Source: Rhodobacteraceae bacterium UBA2776 (GTDB taxonomy: Bacteria > Pseudomonadota > Alphaproteobacteria > Rhodobacterales > Rhodobacteraceae). From it: a DNA stretch of 25,613 bases. A program made the position numbers and the translations under genes. Every line of letters starts with the position of its first letter. The first letter of the stretch is position 1. Below, piece after piece: positions 22,504 through 25,613 of the stretch. The DNA lies in contig DEIK01000076.1 in NCBI GenBank assembly GCA_002352425.1, positions 905-26,517 of the forward strand, written 5' to 3'. A model generated the notes under the pieces. The model saw only the letters and a list, made by a program, of their open reading frames with translations. It did not search any database and was not told the DNA's origin.

Positions 22504-23073
22504 TTACGCTTCTGCTGGTTCTTCAGCAGTATTGGTTTCGGCGGGTTTGCCCAGAATGTCAGCAACCTTTTTACCACGACGCTGTGCAACATTGCGTGGG
22601 CTGGATTCTTTTTTCAGCCCGTCAATTGTAGCGCGGATCATGTTGTAAGGGTTCTGCGAGCCAAGCGATTTGGACACAACGTCCTTAACACCCAACATTT
22701 CGAACACAGCACGCATTGGGCCACCAGCAATAATACCAGTCCCCTCTGGAGCCGTGCGCATCACCACCTTGCCAGCGCCGTGACGGCCCTGAACATCGTG
22801 GTGCAACGTGCGGCCTTCGCGCAGTGGCACACGGATCAACTGGCGCTTGGCCTGCTCCGTGGCTTTGCGGATCGCTTCGGGTACTTCTTTGGCTTTACCT
22901 TTGCCAAACCCAACGCGGCCCTTTTGATCACCAACAACCACAAGAGCTGCGAAACCAAAGCGCTTACCACCTTTTACGGTTTTAGAAACGCGGTTGATCG
23001 CAACAAGACGATCGGCGAATTCTGGATTTTCATCACGATCGCGACGATTACCCCGATTATTATCTCTAGCCAT
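22504..23073 (-). CDS. rpsE: 30S ribosomal protein S5
   Basis: This 189-residue protein has the double-stranded-RNA-binding-like N-terminal half (LVAINRVSKTVKGGKRFGFAALVVVGD) and the S5 C-terminal fold (GTGIIAGGPMRAVFEMLGVKDVVSKSLGSQNPYN). The acidic C-terminal tail (TNTAEEPAEA) is typical of alphaproteobacteria. It lies 11 nt after rplR. Confidence 0.98.
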   Translation of the reverse strand: MARDNNRGNRRDRDENPEFADRLVAINRVSKTVKGGKRFGFAALVVVGDQKGRVGFGKGKAKEVPEAIRKATEQAKRQLIRVPLREGRTLHHDVQGRHGAGKVVMRTAPEGTGIIAGGPMRAVFEMLGVKDVVSKSLGSQNPYNMIRATIDGLKKESSPRNVAQRRGKKVADILGKPAETNTAEEPAEA

Positions 23074-23084
23074 AAACTCGTCTC

Positions 23085-23444
23085 CTAAAACTTGAGGCCG
23101 CCTTCACGGGCAGCGTCGGCCAAGGCCTTAACTTTACCGTGAAAGAGGAAGCCGCCGCGATCGAAATAGCATTCCGATACTTTGGCTTTCTTTGCGCGTT
23201 CTGCAATCGCAGCACCAACTTTGGTAGCTGCTTCGACATTGTTCTTGCCAACCATGCCCAAGGCTTTTTCCATAGTGGAAGCCGAGGCCAGTGTTACGCC
23301 GTTCACGTCGTCGATCAGCTGAACGCTGATGTTTTTGTTGCTGCGGTGAACAGACAGACGCGGACGCCCATTTGCATTTTTCCGCAACCGGTTCCGAACG
23401 CGCAGGCGGCGTTTCTGAAACAGAACTCTTTTGCTGTTTGCCAT
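23085..23444 (-). CDS. rplR: 50S ribosomal protein L18
   Basis: This 119-residue 5S-rRNA-binding protein has RVRNRLRKNANGRPRLSVHRSNKNISVQLIDD in its N-terminal half and YFDRGGFLFHGKVKALADAAREGGLKF at the C-terminus, both standard for L18. It lies 11 nt after rplF. Confidence 0.98.
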   Translation of the reverse strand: MANSKRVLFQKRRLRVRNRLRKNANGRPRLSVHRSNKNISVQLIDDVNGVTLASASTMEKALGMVGKNNVEAATKVGAAIAERAKKAKVSECYFDRGGFLFHGKVKALADAAREGGLKF

Positions 23445-23455
23445 ACCCTTGGTCC

Positions 23456-23989
23456 TTACTTTTTCTTACCTTCTTTACGGAAGATATATTCATCTTTGTA
23501 CTTGATGCCCTTGCCTTTGTAAGGCTCCGGTTTACGCCAAGCGCGAATTTCCGCAGCAATCTGGCCAACACGTTGGCTATCAATGCCTTCGATGATGATT
23601 TGAGTTTGCTTAGGTGCGGTGACCGTCACATCGGACGGCACTTCAAAGTTAACGTCATGGGACAGACCAAGCGTCAGTTTCAGGATATTGCCCTGCATCT
23701 GTGCCCGGTAGCCAATACCGTTCAGTTCCAGCTCCTTCTTAAAGCCGGTCGTCACACCGGTGACCAAGTTTGCGACCATCGTGCGGCTCATGCCCCACTG
23801 TTGGCGCGCACGCTTGGAAGACCCGCGTGGCTTAACCGAAACAGTTTCGCCATCAATTGTCAGCGTCACATCATCCGTTGCCGTAAAGCTAAGCGTGCCT
23901 TTTGGGCCCTTAACTTCAATAGTCTGACCAGACACGGATGCGCTAACACCACTTGGCAGGTCGACCAGTTTTTTACCAATTCTCGACAT
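23456..23989 (-). CDS. rplF: 50S ribosomal protein L6
   Basis: This 177-residue protein starts MSRIGKKLVDLPSGVSASVSG, shows KGPKGTLSF, and ends its second domain with the L6 signature region PEPYKGKGIKYKDEYIFRKEGKKK. Length and the two-repeat architecture are normal. It lies 9 nt after rpsH. Confidence 0.98.
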   Translation of the reverse strand: MSRIGKKLVDLPSGVSASVSGQTIEVKGPKGTLSFTATDDVTLTIDGETVSVKPRGSSKRARQQWGMSRTMVANLVTGVTTGFKKELELNGIGYRAQMQGNILKLTLGLSHDVNFEVPSDVTVTAPKQTQIIIEGIDSQRVGQIAAEIRAWRKPEPYKGKGIKYKDEYIFRKEGKKK

Positions 23990-23998
23990 ATTGTTCCC

Positions 23999-24391
23999 CT
24001 AGAATACGGTGCAAAGCACTTCGCCGCCAACATTGGCGTTACGTGCTGCAGCATCCGACATCACGCCTTGCGACGTGGAGACAATCGAAACACCAAGGCC
24101 CTGACGGACTGTTGGGATTTCCTTAACGCCCATGTAAACGCGGCGGCCAGGGGTTGAAACCCGACGCAGTTCGCGAATGACAGGAGTGCCATCGAAATAT
24201 TTAAGGCTGATTTCAATTGCTGGATGGCCGTCGGCCCCAGTCATTGCTTCAAAACCACGAATGTAGCCCTCATCTGCCAATACTTCCAACACCCGAGCGC
24301 GAAGCTTGGAGGCTGGTGTCATAACAGTTGATTTACCGCGCATCTGGGAATTCCGGATACGTGTGAGCATATCGCCGATAGGATCGTTCAT
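23999..24391 (-). CDS. rpsH: 30S ribosomal protein S8
   Basis: This 130-residue protein starts MNDPIGDMLTRIRNSQMRGKS. It contains RRVSTPGRRVYMGVKEIP and ends with LGVSIVSTSQGVMSDAAARNANVGGEVLCTVF, the conserved rRNA-binding C-terminus. In E. coli S8 is the translational repressor of the spc operon; no matching mRNA site was identified here. Confidence 0.98.
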   Translation of the reverse strand: MNDPIGDMLTRIRNSQMRGKSTVMTPASKLRARVLEVLADEGYIRGFEAMTGADGHPAIEISLKYFDGTPVIRELRRVSTPGRRVYMGVKEIPTVRQGLGVSIVSTSQGVMSDAAARNANVGGEVLCTVF

Positions 24392-24403
24392 ACGTTCTCT
24401 CCC

Positions 24404-24709
24404 TTACCAGCTAGACTTGACCATGCCGGGGATCAGGCCATTACTGCCAAGTTCCCGCAACGCGATCCGCGATACTTTAAGCTTACGGTAGTAAGCGTGA
24501 GGACGACCCGTCAGCTGACAGCGGTTATGAAGCCGCGTTGCTGATGAATCACGAGGTAGTTTAGCAAGCTTCAGGGTCGCTTTAAAACGCTCTTCCATCG
24601 GTTTGCTTTCGTCTCTTACGATCTCTTTCAGCGCTGCCCGTTTAGCGGCATATTTCGCCACCAACTTTTTGCGCTTCAGTTCACGTTCAACCATTGCTTT
24701 TTTAGCCAT
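24404..24709 (-). CDS. rpsN: 30S ribosomal protein S14 (zinc-independent form)
   Basis: This 101-residue protein is the long type without the CxxC pairs of zinc-binding S14. LPRDSSATRLHNRCQLTGRPHAYYRKLKVSRIALRELG and the C-terminus GLIPGMVKSSW are diagnostic. It lies 10 nt after rplE. Confidence 0.98.
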   Translation of the reverse strand: MAKKAMVERELKRKKLVAKYAAKRAALKEIVRDESKPMEERFKATLKLAKLPRDSSATRLHNRCQLTGRPHAYYRKLKVSRIALRELGSNGLIPGMVKSSW

Positions 24710-24719
24710 GTTCTAACTC

Positions 24720-25289
24720 CTACGCGCTCTGACTTACGAAAGGCATGTTAAGTGCTTTTAACAATGCCTCTCCTTCCGCATCAGTCTTTGCGGTCGTCGC
24801 GATTACGATGTCCATTCCCCAAATTTCGTCAACTTTATCGTAGTCAACTTCAGGGAAAACGATATGCTCTTTCAGACCCATTGCGTAGTTGCCGCGGCCA
24901 TCAAACGATTTCGCGGAAATCCCACGGAAATCTCGGATACGAGGCATAGCAACGACGATCAGGCGGTCCAGAAATTCATACATCTGGTTGCCACGAAGTG
25001 TCACTTTAACACCCAAAGGCATGTCTTCGCGAACCCGAAAGCTCGCAACAGATTTTTTAGCCTTTGTGATGACGACCTTTTGGCCGGCAATCGCGGTCAA
25101 TTCAGCTTCTGCCGATTTGATCTTTTTGGTGTCTTTAACAGTTTCGCCGATGCCCATGTTCAACACGATCTTGTCGAGCTTGGGAATCATCATATCGTTC
25201 TTATAGGAGAACTGTTCTTTCAACGCGGCGCGAACGGTGTCTTTGTAGATACCCTTCAGGCGCGGGGTGTATTGCGCATCATCAAGCAT
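24720..25289 (-). CDS. rplE: 50S ribosomal protein L5
   Basis: This 189-residue 5S-rRNA-binding protein has PKLDKIVLNMGIGETVKD, ITKAKKSVASFRVREDMPLGVKVTLRG, MPRIRDFRGISAKSFDGRGNYAMGLKEHIVFPE and GMDIVIATTAKTDAEG, all typical of L5. Its ATG shares one base with the rplX stop (TAATG), so translation is coupled. Confidence 0.98.
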   Translation of the reverse strand: MLDDAQYTPRLKGIYKDTVRAALKEQFSYKNDMMIPKLDKIVLNMGIGETVKDTKKIKSAEAELTAIAGQKVVITKAKKSVASFRVREDMPLGVKVTLRGNQMYEFLDRLIVVAMPRIRDFRGISAKSFDGRGNYAMGLKEHIVFPEVDYDKVDEIWGMDIVIATTAKTDAEGEALLKALNMPFVSQSA

Positions 25290-25594
25290 TATACAGTCTC
25301 CCCCGTTGTTTTAGCGAAGCGCACTTTCTTGCCGTCTTCCTCACGGAAGCCAACGCGTGTTGCTTTGCCTTTGCTATCGAGAAGTGCCAGATTTGACAGC
25401 TGGATCGGCATCGCCTGTGGGATGCGGCCACCTTGTGCATTCTGGGACTGTTTAACGTGGCGGATGGAAACATTCACACCCTCAACGATGGCTTTGCCAG
25501 TAGCAGGCGTTACGGATGAAATTTCACCCTCTTTGCCTTTGTCTTTACCGCAAAGCACGACAACCTTGTCGCCCTTTTTCAATTTAGCAGCCAT
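25289..25594 (-). CDS. rplX: 50S ribosomal protein L24
   Basis: This 101-residue protein has the KOW motif KLKKGDKVVVLCGKDKGKEG at the N-terminus, followed by VEGVNVSIRHVKQSQNAQGG and the C-terminal half VGFREEDGKKVRFAKTTGE. GGAGG upstream lies inside the end of rplN. It overlaps rplE by one base. Confidence 0.98.
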   Translation of the reverse strand: MAAKLKKGDKVVVLCGKDKGKEGEISSVTPATGKAIVEGVNVSIRHVKQSQNAQGGRIPQAMPIQLSNLALLDSKGKATRVGFREEDGKKVRFAKTTGETV

Positions 25595-25595
25595 G

Positions 25596-25613
25596 TTACA
25601 GAACCTCCGGAGC
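25596..25613 (-). CDS. rplN: 50S ribosomal protein L14 (last codons only)
   Basis: The last five codons before a TAA read APEVL, identical to the L14 C-terminus of many bacteria, and they lie directly upstream of rplX, where rplN is expected. The rest of the gene is beyond the right edge. Confidence 0.85.
   Translation of the reverse strand, partial: APEVL

Noticed and set aside
23372..24157. 261-codon open frame on the plus strand over rplF and rpsH
   Set aside because: It spans parts of several certain r-protein genes on the other strand; no start site or motif.
1..25613. Search for CRISPR arrays, insertion sequences, tRNA/rRNA genes and prophage genes
   Set aside because: No evenly spaced repeats, transposase motifs, terminal inverted repeats with target duplications, or tRNA-like cloverleaf sequences were seen.

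Overview
This window comes from an alphaproteobacterium, most probably the order Rhodobacterales (Roseobacter group). The evidence is a four-gene bztABCD/aapJQMP general amino-acid transporter, a solo luxR-luxI pair, an ATP12-type F1 assembly chaperone, and a ribosomal S10/spc/alpha cluster with adk directly after secY. Base composition is moderate rather than very GC-rich. All 27 genes except one lie on the minus strand. No mobile element, CRISPR array, tRNA or rRNA was seen.

Layout. (1) 1-4584 is a catabolic/transport module. It holds the first codons of an ABC-transporter ATPase, a Tat-exported PotD/PotF-like binding protein, a MocR/GabR-type regulator, and a divergently transcribed class-III omega-amino-acid:pyruvate aminotransferase. 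A 13-bp direct-repeat motif is found both in front of the aminotransferase and in front of the binding protein, so the regulator probably controls uptake and catabolism together. (2) 4603-9703 is a complete bztDCBA operon (read bztA to bztD) for glutamate/glutamine/aspartate/asparagine or general L-amino-acid uptake. It ends at a strong bidirectional terminator, and its BztC permease carries an unusual insertion of about 165-180 residues. (3) 9930-14068 is a tight housekeeping string rarA-crcB-rluC-like-HAD phosphatase-atp12 with ATGA overlaps. (4) 14141-15396 is a luxR-luxI quorum-sensing pair with its own terminator. (5) 15551-25613 is the ribosomal cluster from the end of rplN through rplX, rplE, rpsN, rpsH, rplF, rplR, rpsE, rpmD, rplO, secY, adk, rpsM, rpsK, rpoA and rplQ, closed by a UUCG-loop terminator.

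The ribosomal order is standard with one exception. Between rpmD and rplO, normally direct neighbours, there are about 1.45 kb with two genes of poorly understood families (DUF4202 and a DUF3461/YaeH-like protein). They are preceded by three consecutive perfect hairpins, one terminator-like, so the spc operon appears to be split into two transcription units. This insertion, the expanded BztC permease, the shared operator motif and a luxR promoter that would give a leaderless mRNA are the points most worth following up.
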